Below, piece after piece: positions 14,053 to 29,000 of a DNA stretch of 64,000 bases. The DNA comes from Strix aluco. Lineage: Eukaryota; Chordata; Aves; Strigiformes; Strigidae. The notes under the pieces are model-generated. The model ran no database searches, was not told the DNA's origin, and saw nothing but the letters and a program-made list of their open reading frames with translations. The stretch lies in NCBI RefSeq assembly GCF_031877795.1, contig NC_133932.1, forward strand, positions 93,091,994 through 93,155,993. The letters are read 5' to 3'. Numbering within the stretch: position 1 is the first letter of the stretch; each line of letters starts with the position of its first letter. The position numbers were made by a program, and so were the translations under genes.

Positions 14053-17000
14053 CTGAAGGGAACAAAAGTTATTATGTCAAGATTCTGCTAGGAAAAAGAC
14101 CACTTTGCTTCATGCATTACTACTGACTGATCTTAACTTCAATTCTACCTTCTTCAGTTCTCACAGAATGATAGAGGGGTCTGTCTACCTCTATGCCTAT
14201 TCATTACGGAGGCTTTACTTCAGATTATTTTTGTAAGTACCAGCAAAGTTTCCAGTTCTGAAATTCTAAAAACAATGATCAAACCACCTATTTATATGTA
14301 GAAATGTATGAATAATTCTAGAATAGCAGAACTGTAAATTACTTATTTTGTGTAGGAATTAAATAAATTCCAATGATTTTGCTTGGTACTTCACTAGTAA
14401 CTAGGAGAATGCTGTCCTCCTAGCTGAGATGATTCACAATTTTCATGATACAGCAGGAAAGGATTAGCTAGGTATAGAAAACCTGTTTTGACATACAACT
14501 AGTTGGCTAGCTGGTCTGATATATAGGTTATTGCATATCATTGGTGCTTCCTTCTGACTTCTATTCCTGGCGTCATTTTTGGTCTATACAGAACCATAAA
14601 ATAACACAAAGATTTTACTGCAATCAATCTATACTTTTTCAATTTTTTAACCAAGAATCAGTCAAGACTTGCAAACTACCTCATTATTTCAGTGACACAA
14701 ATGAGAATAGTATGATATGAAGAATAATACACATAGTATTTGTGTTAAAAAATTACCTTGGTATTAAGAGTCTGTTAATCAGTAGTCTGCCTGTAGCATA
14801 ATATTGCAATAAACTGTAGTAAGTACTGCTTAGATAGTGCTTATAAACTGTATCTCCATTATTCAGTGCAACACAGTAACAGCCAGTTTGCAGAGCAAAG
14901 AGTGGTTGTTGAGGACCAGACACCTATGTTATGACCACTTTCAAGGATTTTACTTTACTCCTGGTTTGCTCCTGTGACTCAAATAGTCACTGGCATTTGG
15001 AATGTATTAGATGTTCTTAGAGACTCCTTTCTTTTGTTTCATCTAAAAGGAATCCTGCTCATTTGCTACAAATGTGAGCGCAATACCGCAAATCTAAGCG
15101 CAAACTGTGAAGCAAGCAAAAACATGGCAAGCAGCGATGACTAGGGAGTTTCACTTCAAAACCACATTCTTCATCTGAACTAAGATGTTAATGTAGATTC
15201 AACCAAGCTCTTACCACTGAAGTTGTTTCTTCCCCCCTCTCCCACAGGAACTTTTTGACTTAAAGTAGTGAAACTATAATCTTAGACAAATTTTGAAGAG
15301 AAAAGTCAAGATAATAGAGGTAAATTAAGCCCATGTAAATGTCTTAAGTCATTTTAGCCACACTAAAGGTATATAACTTTTGGATGAAAGACTATTTTCT
15401 AGACTACGGAAATGTCAATGGTATTTTTCTGAACTCAAAGTAATTCATATGAATAGGAAATAGTTACTTATGAAGAACCAACATCAGAATTAAGCAACAG
15501 TTAACTGGCTATGAGAGAAAGATAACAATATTTTCTTTAAAACTTGAGTTACTAGGCTACAGATTTTACCAATGAAATTCAGGAACTGATCTTGAGAGTA
15601 GATTCTTTAAAACTGACTCATACCAAAATATATAAGAACATGGTAATTAATTTCATTAACAACATTAAGATCAAGCATATTATGTCTCAGAGTATGAGTG
15701 TAATCCTTAAGATTAGAGTAACGGAAGAGGAATAAAAATTAAATGGTAGGAGATACACAGCAACTCATTTAGAGAACGAATGATTTTGCTTAACTGAACA
15801 GCTCATCAGTTGAAAATGCAATAGAAGGAAAAAGGACACAAGCGAGGTACTACTCAACCAACAAGATGACAATCACAGATGTGACGTAACTTCTGTTGAA
15901 ATATTTTCAGAGCTAGGAAATACACTAGCGACAGTGCCAGTTTTCAGACTGTGTGATTGCGATTTTAAAAGAGGTAATGCACCTATCTGATGGCTGTGCA
16001 TACAGGCCATATGGACCATCAGGTCTCTAGCAAGCCTATCATTTAAGCGAGTGTCCTTCTAAAATGGGACAGAAATACTACCTACACATCCATGAACAGT
16101 TATGGGAAAAAAAGACAGGATGAGGGCAGGAGAGGGGAAGAAGCAGCACAAGGACATCTATATTAGCTTTTGAAATAAAGCTCTTGCCAAGTGCCTTCAG
16201 TTGCACTTCAGTTCACATCCCTAAACTAGAGTGCACAAACTGGATTCCAGTCAGATTGAACCAAGTCAGAAGATGTGCTCAGGGAGAGCACCTAACACGC
16301 TCAAAACCACTAAATTTTGTTTGATCCATGGGAACAGACTATAGCTAATCCAAAGTCAAACCTCACGCAGACTTTCATGTGCCTTGTGAATTTACTCATG
16401 CTTGCTAATGCAAACATAGCCAATGCTTACTACAATCAAACAAGTGAAACTGATCCCAAATAAATTAAGAATGAAAGCATCACCTTTTTATTGGTTTCCC
16501 CCCTGTCATTTCAGCTTCTTGAACTGACTCATCCAAGCGTAAAATAAGTGCCAATAAATTCAAGGGAAACGTCAGGGTTGGCAAAGTGGTAAGAACTAAG
16601 AACAACTGAATACTAGATTAGTTTAGCTGTAATACCATTCCATGCTTTGAACCTGAAGATGAAATCAGTATCTTGGCCTTATTTTCAGTCACAATCAGCA
16701 TCTCATCACATCACACAAATTCATTGCAAACTGCTTTGCTCTCAATTTGGGGTTCCATTTGTGGGGCACCTCAGACTGGGAAGCACTGTCTTACAGCAGA
16801 ATTTTTCTGTTTTATAGAAAGACCATATACTAAAAATCCTTTTATTGCAAAATATGAAGTCAATTCTAAGGGATTTACATTTCAGAAGTAATTATTTCCA
16901 AATGAGACAAAACTTCTGTAAATTGGTTCCAGATACATATGAAGTATCTTTCAGTAGCTTTCTCAATGATATACAGAGCCTTGTCAAACCTCCACAAACA

Positions 17001-20000
17001 GTGGAGATTTAAATTCATACTTTGTAATTCAACATAGATTTGCATACAGGAAGTGGTGTGGATGCATCTAAGTGTGTGCATATATTTTACTTACACTTGC
17101 AAAACTACACAATGATGTAATTTTTTTTAATTAGAACCTTCCAGTTGACTGCAAGACAGACAGCAGGAGTCATGTTCTTTTTTCACTCTTCCGAGCAGTA
17201 ACAAAACTACCTATTAGAGGAACAGATGCTAATGCCATAAATATCTTTTTAATACAGTCATCTCCTTCTCCACACAAGACGCTTTCAGGACATCTACAAT
17301 GGAGTTATAATGAATAATTAAGCACTCCTCCCATTTTAAAGGAATAAAAGGGGAAAAAAACAAGCTCAACAATAAATCCAGTGCCAAAAGTCCAAATCCT
17401 TAGGTCCCTAAAGGCCTAATGTATCTGCCTAACTCTGCATGTAATTCCACAGAATTCAACAAGATGACACACATATAAAATTCATTATGCAGGTCTTTGC
17501 AGTACTAGGATCTTCTTCAAAAGAGGATTTTATAACAACTTACAGGAAATCAATGCTTTTTTTGAACCATAATGCTGTAAACAATCTCAAACAGATTTAT
17601 TTTAGAAAGGCATAAGTGTTATTCGTTTCCCTCATTTCTTCTGCTTTACTTTCTGCATCAATACCTTCTCGTCTAGTTTCCGGCACACTTTCAAGATTGC
17701 CCATATACCATGACAGGTAAACCAACACACTTTGTATTAATTTACTAACACTATACATCTGAACAAACTTCAAACTGCTAAAGTTTATATAGAACATGAA
17801 TTTTAATAATACTTTTCACTGACAATGTTGGATATCCATCATTTAATAATAAATATAACACCATATATTTAGCATACATGTATAATTTCATTATAGTTTT
17901 TACAACATTCTCATCAGTTTTCCAATTCAACTTAAATTCCCACATTTTGATTACCTCACAAAGAGCCAGTCAACTAGAATTACACCTAAACACAAAACAG
18001 TACTTGGTCATTTTGCCTTAATTAGGGTATTGCCTGCATCTTATCTACCTGTTTTCACGTTCATACATCTCTTTTGAAGTGCTTCTTAGTTGCTCGATTT
18101 CTTGATTTGTTTTCAATCTTATTTGTTCCAACTCTTCATGCAGTCTCTTTTCATATTCTGTCTTATAATGGTCTCTGTTAACAAACAAACACACAATATA
18201 GGAATTAAAAATTAATTGCACTGGCCAAAATATTAAAACTTCAGGTACAGCTGTACAAGTACAGCAGAGCATTTCTTGGTTTTACATTTTATTTTAATTC
18301 TTACTCATTTCCCTCACAAATTACTTGAAATACATATTAGCCTATGTTGTTATGCAAATCGAGTGAAAATCACTCAGGAAAAAATAATATTTAATTGGGA
18401 ATGAATAAAAGCTTTTTGCACACTGTTTAAATTTTTTTCAAGTAATTTGACATGGATTAGTCACACAATATTATACTTAACATTATTCCAGAAATTCTTT
18501 GTTGTCCTCTATATGAGTGTTTATATTAATTAACCGCTTCAAAAAACATCAAAAGTCCCAACACAACAACAAAAAACTAATTCCTTGCTTTCTAAAGTTT
18601 TCTAGCTTCTTCCCCACTGGGTAGGGATTGATTAACTTGCTAACTTACAATACTGCCATGCTACAACAAGACTGTTGTGTACTATTTGCACATCACATGG
18701 GGAAAAAACATCACAAGAAACATTGAAGATTACATACTGTGGAGATTCATGAAGTCAAAAAGAACCTACAAGATTTGGATTTTATCCTGTCAATGTGACA
18801 TATAAATTAATTAAAATACATACTTCAGTTTTTAAGCAGCAGATAACAAAAGTTCTCAGAATAAGAGAATTTAATTTCAGAGTAATATTGATATCTTTTC
18901 ATAACTTTGGAAACCCATGACAGATTGTAGGGAATCCCATAAAGAATTTCTCCTACAAAACTACAGAAAAAGGCTTATGTCATAAATAATTAACAGCTAA
19001 GGAACGTTAAGATTTTATAGCATCTAGTTAATGTTCAAGAATAATCAATCAACAATGAAGCATCTGGTAGAAAGTATAGATTTGGAAATAAAAGCATGTT
19101 TATGAAGAAATGTGCATTTACAACTGTAAAAGGTTTTAGATTTCTTCTCACTTCCAATTGTGTGATAGCCCATAATTTTTAGAAATTGGTACTTGAGCTG
19201 GCCAAAAACTCAATTCACATTAACTAAAAGCCCCAAAATATTTAAATGTCAGAATGTTTGCTGTCCAGATTTTCCCATTTTCTTTTTATTGAGACATTGA
19301 ATTTCCATTGACCCTTCAAGGTAAATTTATCTCCTCTCCTTCCTCAATTGCATCACACTACAGAAAAATACATTATGAAGATCTTTGATCTAATGACGAA
19401 GTTTATAATAAAAAAAACACCACTGAAAACCAAACCAAGCAAAAACCACACTGTACTGGAACACAAGGTCCCCATCAGAAACTTTTTGTGTTCTTTATGT
19501 GTTATGTGGCTCAGAATGTAGAAAAAAAAACAACTGAAGATCAGGACCTCAGGATACAATTCTTACATGCAGAATCAACGAGCATTACCATTTTCTTGGT
19601 ACTTAGACAATTTGCTGACCCGCTGTAACAGTCCTCTACTTGAGCAGTAATTCAAAATGATTTTGCCTTATCAAGTTGTTTTGTCTTCAGGCTGCAGGCT
19701 TTATTGAACTTATTTCCAGGCCTATTATGAATAAGGCTTTATATTGCAAATAATCTAAATATGATCTAAGCATCTCAGCGCAACTATGGATTGTGTTTTA
19801 AGATTAAACATATAAAGGGAAATCTTGTTCTGGTCTGTGCCTACACATAGATTCCCAAGAACTGCAGCTATGAGCTGCTGTCATCCATCTTGCCACAATC
19901 TCAACCTATTTTGAAGTGTGTCTTTTAAAAAATTTGACAGGTTAATCCCTCAGTTTCCTAGTGTCTGCAATTTTTTAACTACTATACCCAAATGCCAGCA

Positions 20001-23000
20001 GTTCTGACAGTGACCAGAAGGTGAATTATTCTTTATTCCTAAAAATAGATACTTGGGTTCATTTTCATCATCTTCATTCCTGAACTACAGCAACCAAAAG
20101 AGATCCAGATGTGAAGTGATCATTGAAAAGCCTCAAATTCTTCAAAAGGTAGCAAATAAACTTATTACCCAAATTGATGTCACCTCCAGGTAACACTGAG
20201 GACTGTAGAACGTCCATTAGTTTGTACAGTTTTCTCCTGCTCTACTTTTGTACATCTCTAACAAATAAATAGGATTCTGTAGAGCTTTCTATAAGAAATC
20301 TAATACCATAGATACTTGACCCAAGAGATGGACGGTTTAAATTGCTGAATAGACAGGAATCCCCACTATAGGATGCAGTCTCAGAAGGTGCACACAAAGT
20401 GTGTACGTGTGCACGGGAAAATGTAAAGAAGGGCCAGCTACTGCAGTATTACAGATCACATGCAGGTTTTAAAGCACTTTACAGAAGTATTCTTTTGTAA
20501 AATGCAGTAAATCTTACATCCACTTTTTTACATTTTACATTACATTTTTACATTATGAAATGACTTATTCAAAGTTTATCAGCAGGTCAGCAGCAGAACC
20601 TTGAATAAAACCTAGGCTGCCCAGCCCTACACATGCTGCTCAGAACACTACCCTGTCTTCTCTGCTATGCTATATTGTCCCTGAAAGAGACAGTAATGAT
20701 CATTAGAAGAGAGCAGACATACCTGCATTATTCATTACAGTTAATACCTGTCCTATGGAAGTCAGCATCATGAAGAGAGTCACCAATAACAATGATGTCA
20801 AGAGAGATATTTGGTCACAGTACAGAATCCCAATGATACTATTGACAAAGGCAAAGTAAGAGTCACAGAATTTCTCTTTAGTTGGTATCAAAATGCAAGA
20901 GACAGAAACCTCTGATATACCAGAGATCAGTGAAGCAGGTTTACACAGTATCCCAGAGCATGGTAGATGCAAGCTACATACATTTCTTTCTAGGTTCCTC
21001 AAATGGAAACAGGTCTGTAAAAGTGCCTCTACATCGTTATTACAGGATTTCACAGTGGTTTCTAGAAACAGAAATCTAGCTACAAGAGTCACTGCTTACA
21101 AGCACATTTCTATAGGAAGACTGCTCAGACCTACATGATTTTTTTAAAACCCCCTTTAAAAGCAAGTTTTAAAAATTTATTTAAAATACAGAAGCTCCAG
21201 GTGAACATAGTTCTGATACACACACATGTAAAGCAAATTAAAAAAAGTTTAAGTGACTGCATTGAAAGGAAAAATAGTATTAAAAACAGACTGGAACTCC
21301 TTAGCTGATAAATTTCAGTAGAGTGCTCTTCTATTTAGATAACAATTTGTCTTTTAGTTGTACTACAGAAGAGTTGTATTAGCACACTGCATCTTAGTTA
21401 TACAAGGACAGAAGATTTATAGATGCTGTTTGTAGTTCCATCTTCTTGATTCAAATAAAAGGAAGCAGCTGAAGAGAAGGTGAACCTACTTCATACTCTA
21501 ATCTTATTCATTCAATCCACATGTGGTTTTTTTAAGGACACTACTAACCAGAAAATGGTTTTATGTTCATTAATGAAGTACATACAGACAAATATTTGAT
21601 GCAGTTTTAGGATATATATTGAAATTATATTTTTTGGCATCTAGATGTAGGGAAATAACATGAACCGGATAACCTCAATTCTGAACAAGAAAAATCTAAA
21701 TGTAGTTTGAAATGGGACAATGCTCTTAGTCATATAATTTAGTTTTAGGAAGTCCTGCCAGGAGCAGAGTTGCACTCTATGCTCCTTACGGGTCCCTTCC
21801 AACTTGAGATATTCTATGATTCTATGAAATTCTGTAGTATAGCATTACACATATAGCAAAACATGTAACTGAATAGCATAGCGTTTCCTGCTTAACATCC
21901 TATACATATATCTATACCAATTCAAAAGTCATAAGGTTTTACACTATATACACCATTGTGGCTAGTGTACAATGATGAATCTATTTCTTGAGGCTACATT
22001 TAGAGAATCTGTATTCAAACCTGAGATATGAAAGACTGATAACTCTAATAGCTGAGACAAAACATACTATGTTGTATTTTAAATATTTGTGAAAGTTAAA
22101 TATATTTTATTTTACAATAATTATTTAGATTGTCTTGCAAATACTTGTGTTTTTAATAAAGGTCATTTGGGGTGGGGTGCTGGTAACGTCTGTAACATAT
22201 GCACTTTAGAAAGGGTTTTTTTTTTTCTCTTTTGTAATTAATGCAGTTACCTCTGTAAACTTCTATATACACCTAAGAAAACAGTTGCCATAAACTTTCA
22301 ATGTTGACATCTTCACTACTATAGTCTTATACCAAAGGTTTAAAGAAAAAAATTTCCTGATACATATTAAGACCCAACAAAAGTGTTTTGTTTCTAGTTA
22401 CACAAAGATGGACTAGCTTTCTGAAAGTTAAAATTAATTTTAATTAAACAGGCTTTGTGCAAGAAACAAGGGAAAACAGTTTAATACCTTGTCCACTGAT
22501 AGAAGTGAACACACAATAACTTACCTGGATGCAACATATTTTTCATACACTTCTTCCCTAGCTTTTTTGGCATCCTCTAGCTGAACCTGAAGTCTTTCAA
22601 GGCGATCTTCTTCATGTGCACAGCGAACACTAAGCTCCATGTTCTGGCGATTAAGATAATCTTTATCTTTTTGCAACAAGTTGAGGGATTGTTGTATGGT
22701 TACCAGCTATAAAAGGCATTAAAAAGAACACTTTAACATGAACTTCAAGATAAGTATTTAACCTATGTACACATATTTGCAATTTGATTTTAACTCTCTT
22801 CTGTGAAATCATCTGAACCAAAAAACTGTTTCACATAAGTTGGTGAAGTTTTATGCTGACTTTAATAAATTTGTAATTTTATGAGTTTTCATGATTTATT
22901 TCTGGTAGTTGGCACCTGAAAAAGAAATAGCGTCCCTTAATCTACTTCAGTATCTAAATTGTACTGAAGTACTGAATAGTGATAGTACTGAATAGTACTA

Positions 23001-26000
23001 TGTCAGAAATACTGATGTTGAGTCTTGGTACCAATCTGTCATCATACTGGCTACAACATTCTCAGAAACAGAAGTGAAAAGTTTAAGGGTACCAGAGTGA
23101 TGACTGCTCCATAAAGAAATGGTAAAACTGCTAGTTCTGGGGCTGAAGTATATCATGATTGTTGTGAACAAGGTAATGTTCCAGGCCAGCACCAATGGCA
23201 AAGAGGGTTACGTATATCTTGTTTTGACTTTCATTTAGCATGGTGTTGCTACAGAAGGCTGAACTGATGCCAAAGTAGAAACGTGAATGTCTTGTGAGTC
23301 TCTGTAACAGCATTCCAAATCATCAGATCAGTGGAGCAACTAGTTAAACAGCTGAAAATTCGTACACAATAATGCTTAGAGGCATGCTTCTCTCCATCTG
23401 CTCACTTGCTGAGCACCACAGAGGATGAGGTATAAATGCCTGTTCTATACTTTGTTTTATTTAAGGAAAAAAAACCTCAACTGTCCTCTCTCTTTCTAAG
23501 TAACAGGTTATACGTATATCCACAGTGAACACAGACATCATGGATTACTACATGAAGAAATATATCAAGGATTTACTATCCCTCCAACTCCTCCTCCCCT
23601 GGAGTAAATACTGTGTAAATGCTTACAACTGTAAGCAATTACTCTTTCAATACAGAACTTGTGATACTGTATCAGCGCACAAAAACCACCACGGACCATC
23701 CAGGAGATTCAAGTAATCACACAGTTTGAACTGGTATTTTAGTTTAAATCAGTGCTACTTTTATTCCTTCTCAGATTAATTTAAAGTTAATGAAAAAAAG
23801 CCAGCGTTGCTGCTACAGTGCACACAGTGATGTGTACATACCAACATGTACATGACAATACTTTTTTGGCCCATTGTTATACACCGAGAACAAACCTGCA
23901 TTTTGATGTTCTCTTACAAGCTAGAACACTGGTGAATAAACAGCCTAACAAAGCCTTCAGATGGATATAAAAGAGGAGAATACAAAATATATTTTCTAAT
24001 GAAAACTCAGTTTCTTCTAGTGTCTCACAGAATCTCTATGGCTACCTGTAAAATTAGGCAGAGGAATACTATCTTTAAAGTGGTAGTTATAGCCACTATT
24101 TTATCTGTAACACTGTTAAACAGAGACACTAAGGAACACAATCTCCCCTGAATTCTCTCAGGCATAATTGGTCTCTCTTACTCAGCTGCCAAAGTGTTAA
24201 CACACAAAGATCCTCCATTTGATTCTTGCCCAGACCAGTACAGAAGTCAAGAACAACCTTCTCGGGAAGTGTCCCTTTCATATCACGTTAAGAAATGAAT
24301 TCACAAATTAATTCAGAACGGCCAATCAATTATTTCTCTATTGCTTTTGTTTTTTCCCGGGAAGATTTCTATACAGAAACACAGCTTAAAAAATAGTCTT
24401 ATTTTTTCATCGAAGTTGCACTGAGACACAAACCATATGATAATTAGTCAATGATTATATAAAGTGAAAAAGTTTCTTTCTTAAGGTTCAGTAAATGTCT
24501 CTTCCTCCTGAAAAGCTGTTGCTAAGTTACACCTACATCAGATGAAGGGAAAAATCCTTTATTGATTCGGATAGTTTTGGATAATTCTATCCTAACTAGC
24601 TTACTTAAGGTGAATAATTAATCCTGGAGGTTCAGTGAAGTAATCCTCCCTATCAACAATTTAGATGCAGAAATAGTGAAAATGGAATACTGAGTAATAG
24701 AAGCTTGTACTGGTATAAACCATCAAAAGTCCTATAGATCAAGGCAGTGGACTTAGAAACATTCTCTACATTATGATTCTCTCCGAGCACCTTGACCCAA
24801 AAGCTCTCATACATGCCATTAAGGGAGCCATCACTGAACACAATTCGTGACTCCTGGATGAATGAATTACTGAACAGAGAAGCAGCAAGGGACATTTCTC
24901 TGGACCTGACAGGCCTCAGGCTCTTGGAATATCTTTGAGGCAGCAGAAACACGTTCCCTTGTGCAATGCTAGTGCTACCAGAATGGCAGCGACTAAGATC
25001 TGGGTGAAGTGAGTGGCCTAACTGGATCAGAACTCACCAGACCCTAACAAAGATGAGAACCCCTCTGTGCCTGAAGAGACATTTATTCATTTTCCCAGCA
25101 GAAAGACTTTCAAAGACTAATGAAGACACGTTAGAGAAAAGCAGTCCATCACCCTAGCAGATAGTCCTGTCCAAAAGGGAAGCAGCACTGGAATTCCTTG
25201 TCAAGATGCAGTATCATAGAAAGACAAGGTCCAGAATAGCAGTCTTTCTGTTCCTGACACAGAACTAACTTCTGTAAAGGTGAACTGAAGGAAACTTCAG
25301 GAAACTGAACCATTGTACTAGAGAGTCACAGAGGAGAAAAACTATACACTCTATTATATCTAGAAAAAACATACACAACAAAACATAAGCCATACAGTAG
25401 CTCTGCCCTACTGTCACTATTTGATAGTGGTCAGAAAGAGCTAAAACAAGTTATAACTAGTTCTGTATCTTTTCAGGGACAGAGCATACTCACAGCCTTC
25501 AGTGGTAAACTTTGCTCTCAGGCCTCCCAGGTTCCTGAGCTTATTGGCAGAGTTTAGAAGATTGAAGCAAAGGAAGATTAAGCTAGAGACCTAGGAAAAC
25601 GGCATTGTACATAATGCCTAGGGAAAACAGAAAGCACTTGACCAATGTTAAGGGAGATAGTCAACGTTGCTGTGAGGTTGGCCAGCTGTCTGAAAGATCA
25701 TTGCAAGTGAGCAAGTCTTCTGATGACCAGAATCCACTTTCAAGGAGCAAGACCCAGGGAACTGTGAGTTGGTAAATCTAACCTCAGTCCCTGCAAAGAT
25801 TATGAAGCAAACCCTCCTGAAGTCATATCCGTGCATATAGAGGAAAAGGTGACTGGAAACAACTAGCATGGATTTACCAAGGTCAAACTGTGCCTAGAAA
25901 ACCTAACAAGGAAGTTGGCTCTATGGGTAGGGGGACAATTGTCCATGTCATTTACTTGGACTTTTTGCATGGCTTTCAGCCATCTCCCATAACATCTCCC

Positions 26001-29000
26001 TGGGAAAATTGGCAAAATACAGATTGGATAGGGAAATATCAGTTCAGCAAATTAAACATGAGCCAGAACTGTGCCCTGACAGCAAAGAAGGCCGAGTGCC
26101 TACTAGGCTGTATTAGCAACAATGCAGACAATAGATTGAAGAAAATTATTATTATCCTGTGTTCAGTACTTGTGAGACTGTTTGGTGTGCCATGTGCCAC
26201 TCCAAGTTCCTTATAAGGACATATATTAACATACTGGAACAAGACCAGAAGACCTCTACCAAGATGGTCATGGACTGCAGCACATGATGTACAAGGGGCT
26301 GAGAGAAAGAGGGGTTTTTTCAGCCTTCAGAAGAGAAATCTGGTTGTGGAAAATCTTATTGCCATCTTCACCTATCCAACTGGAACATACAGAAAGAGTC
26401 AGACTCTTGGAAGTGCATAGTGACAGGACAACAGGCAATAGAAAAAAGCTGCAACAACTCTTTAGATTTTACAAAAGCTTTTTCACAAAGAGGGTGGACA
26501 AACACTGGCACAGAGTGTCCAGAAAGGCTGTGCAATCTCCATCCTTGGAAATATTCAAAATCAGCAAAGCCCTAAGCAACCTGACCTAAGCTGGCTCTGC
26601 ACTGCATGGGAGGGTTGGACCAGCTGGTCACCTGAGGACCATTCTAATCTAAATTATTCTATGATCCTACAGGTGATCATGACAGACTTGATTAGACTAA
26701 GAATCAAATTCCCGAGGTGAAGAAATAGACAATTACTGAAATAAGAACTTTACGTTTACCTCTTTTGATAAGTCATTTCTTTCTTTAGCTTGTGCTTTGT
26801 GTGACACCTCTAATATTTCATATTTTCTTCTGAGTTCTGAAAATTCATGTTCAAATACATCACGTTCACTGTTAAAATAAAGTGAAACTATTAGATGCAT
26901 AAAGTGTAATGAACAAGATTCCTGTGCATTTGTAACTTCTCAGCTTTCTTTCATTTAATGATGCTGACTTCTTCCAAGCAGTTACTCATAGGGCAATTAG
27001 TGATCTTACTTTTTTTAGTTAACACCTGCAACAGTATCTTATTATATGAAAGAATTTTCTTTGTTTTTAAGTATTTTAAAAAAAAATCCTAAATTATAAT
27101 ACAATAATCCTGAATTCCCATCCTAAACTATTTCATCCTCCTCTGATCATTCTTCTTTAGTGTAACTTTGGGCTATACATTTCTCTTCTTAGCAATGAAC
27201 TGCAAGTACCCTTGTCCATCCTTTTAGCTTTATCAAGCTGTTGATGCTATTTCCCATGACATTCTCTTGAATCTTTTGCAGACATTGAAGTCTGATAAAA
27301 AGTAAAGCAACTTCATTCCCATCTTCCTAATCAAACAGAAAGCAATGTATACTTGTTCTCAGTTGCTACTCTCCCTTGTATACAGTCCCTTGATACCAGA
27401 GGAGGTTGTACTACTCTTCTCATGTTTAAAATACACATGACACAACTGCAAAAATTACGTTGGTGTCCTGAATAAGAGTGCTTTCTGTGTGCACAAATAG
27501 GCAGCTCTATGTCTCCATTCTATCTGACCCTGTCAGAACAGTGAGATGAATGAGCCAGTATGAGCTTGTCGCTTGGAAAAAAACTAACCAGCTTTATATT
27601 AAGCACAGCATGCTTCAAAACTGAGATAACTTGTAGTACACCAGAACTAGAAGATTTGACATAGCATTTCTAAAGGCAGAAATGAGCCTGGAAGTGATTA
27701 ACTCCTGCAATGCTCCCAAATATCCTCCTTCAGTCATGCCAACAGTGCTCTCCTCCCCTCCCCTTCGTCTGTGCCTACCCAGATGAATACAACCTACTCT
27801 CTCAAATATAGTTTTGGCACGTTCATTCATGCCTTTTTCAACTCAAGACTATTTTAAATGTACACCGTTAAACACTAGGGCCATTCACATGAAAGTTATT
27901 ACAATCCACTTATTAAGATGCAGTTGCACACGGGAAGCAAACCATAGCATCAATCCATCCTGTTTGCAACAAGCTTCCAGGTAGATTCCAAGGTTGTTTT
28001 AGTACATATAGCTGTGAACACTCATCCAAAAGACAGACTCTCCTTCAAATGACTTCGTGGCAAAGTCATTTGTGTCAGTAACTGTGCCTGAATTCATACA
28101 GTATGAACAGCTAAGGAGCTGGGGATTCATAATGCCCATTTTAATTCATTCCCCAAGAAATGTTGCAAAGGCCAGATTTCTTGTACTTGCAAGCACAATG
28201 AAAAAGACATCTGGGACCTGGACTGTGAAGTATAAGTCTATGAGTATATTCATAAGAAGTCCATTTTCACTATTTTGCAATTGTTGTTTACAAGATGGGC
28301 ATTTAGACCATAGGCTAGAACTGCAAAATCTGTATTTTAAAAGTGAGAAGAGACACTAACTTCCTGCAGTTAAACCAATTCAGTAAGGTAATCCTAAGAT
28401 TCTCTGACAAAGAGTTCTCATAACAGCCTTTTCAAATTTTTGGTTACAAGGTTATCTTAAGTTGTAAATATTAATTCCCAAAGTCCTACCTTCTTAATTC
28501 ACTGTGTAAGCACCACACAGTAGAGCATAGGGCCTTCTGTTAGATCATTGCTTTTAAACTAGGAAAAAAGAATATTTGTTCTAAGATGCTTGGCATCAAT
28601 AACTCCCACTTCTTCAGTTGCAACAAGACTGGTAGACTCTTTGTGAAAGCACAGTAAATCCCTAAATATAAAATTTTAGGAAGATAATTTGATGCATCAA
28701 ATTTCAAAATGTTATTCATCTTATGACTGCCATATACTACAGGAATTAATTGAACCATCAGTGGATTGAGGTAAGGAAAAATATCTGTGGTGCGCATAAG
28801 ACAAAAAAATAAAATTAAAAACTCTAGTCAGTCAAGATTGAAGTTTATCTATTAACATTTGTACGTTAGTAGAACACTTGCATTATAGAGATACCTACCG
28901 TTTTACTTTATCATAGTTCTCTTGTCTGTAATCACCTTGCTGAATCATCTGCTTAGTATCAGCCAGTTCCAATGTTAAACGTTGGCATCTAACCTCAAGC

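Noticed and set aside
20703..21092. 129-codon minus-strand open frame in PIBF1 intron 8
   Set aside because: No known protein similarity; overlapping frames are open on the plus strand too; no supporting signals.
26284..26589. 101-codon plus-strand open frame as a possible gene
   Set aside because: It is the decayed end of CR1 ORF2 ([20 protein letters not shown]), part of a transposon remnant.
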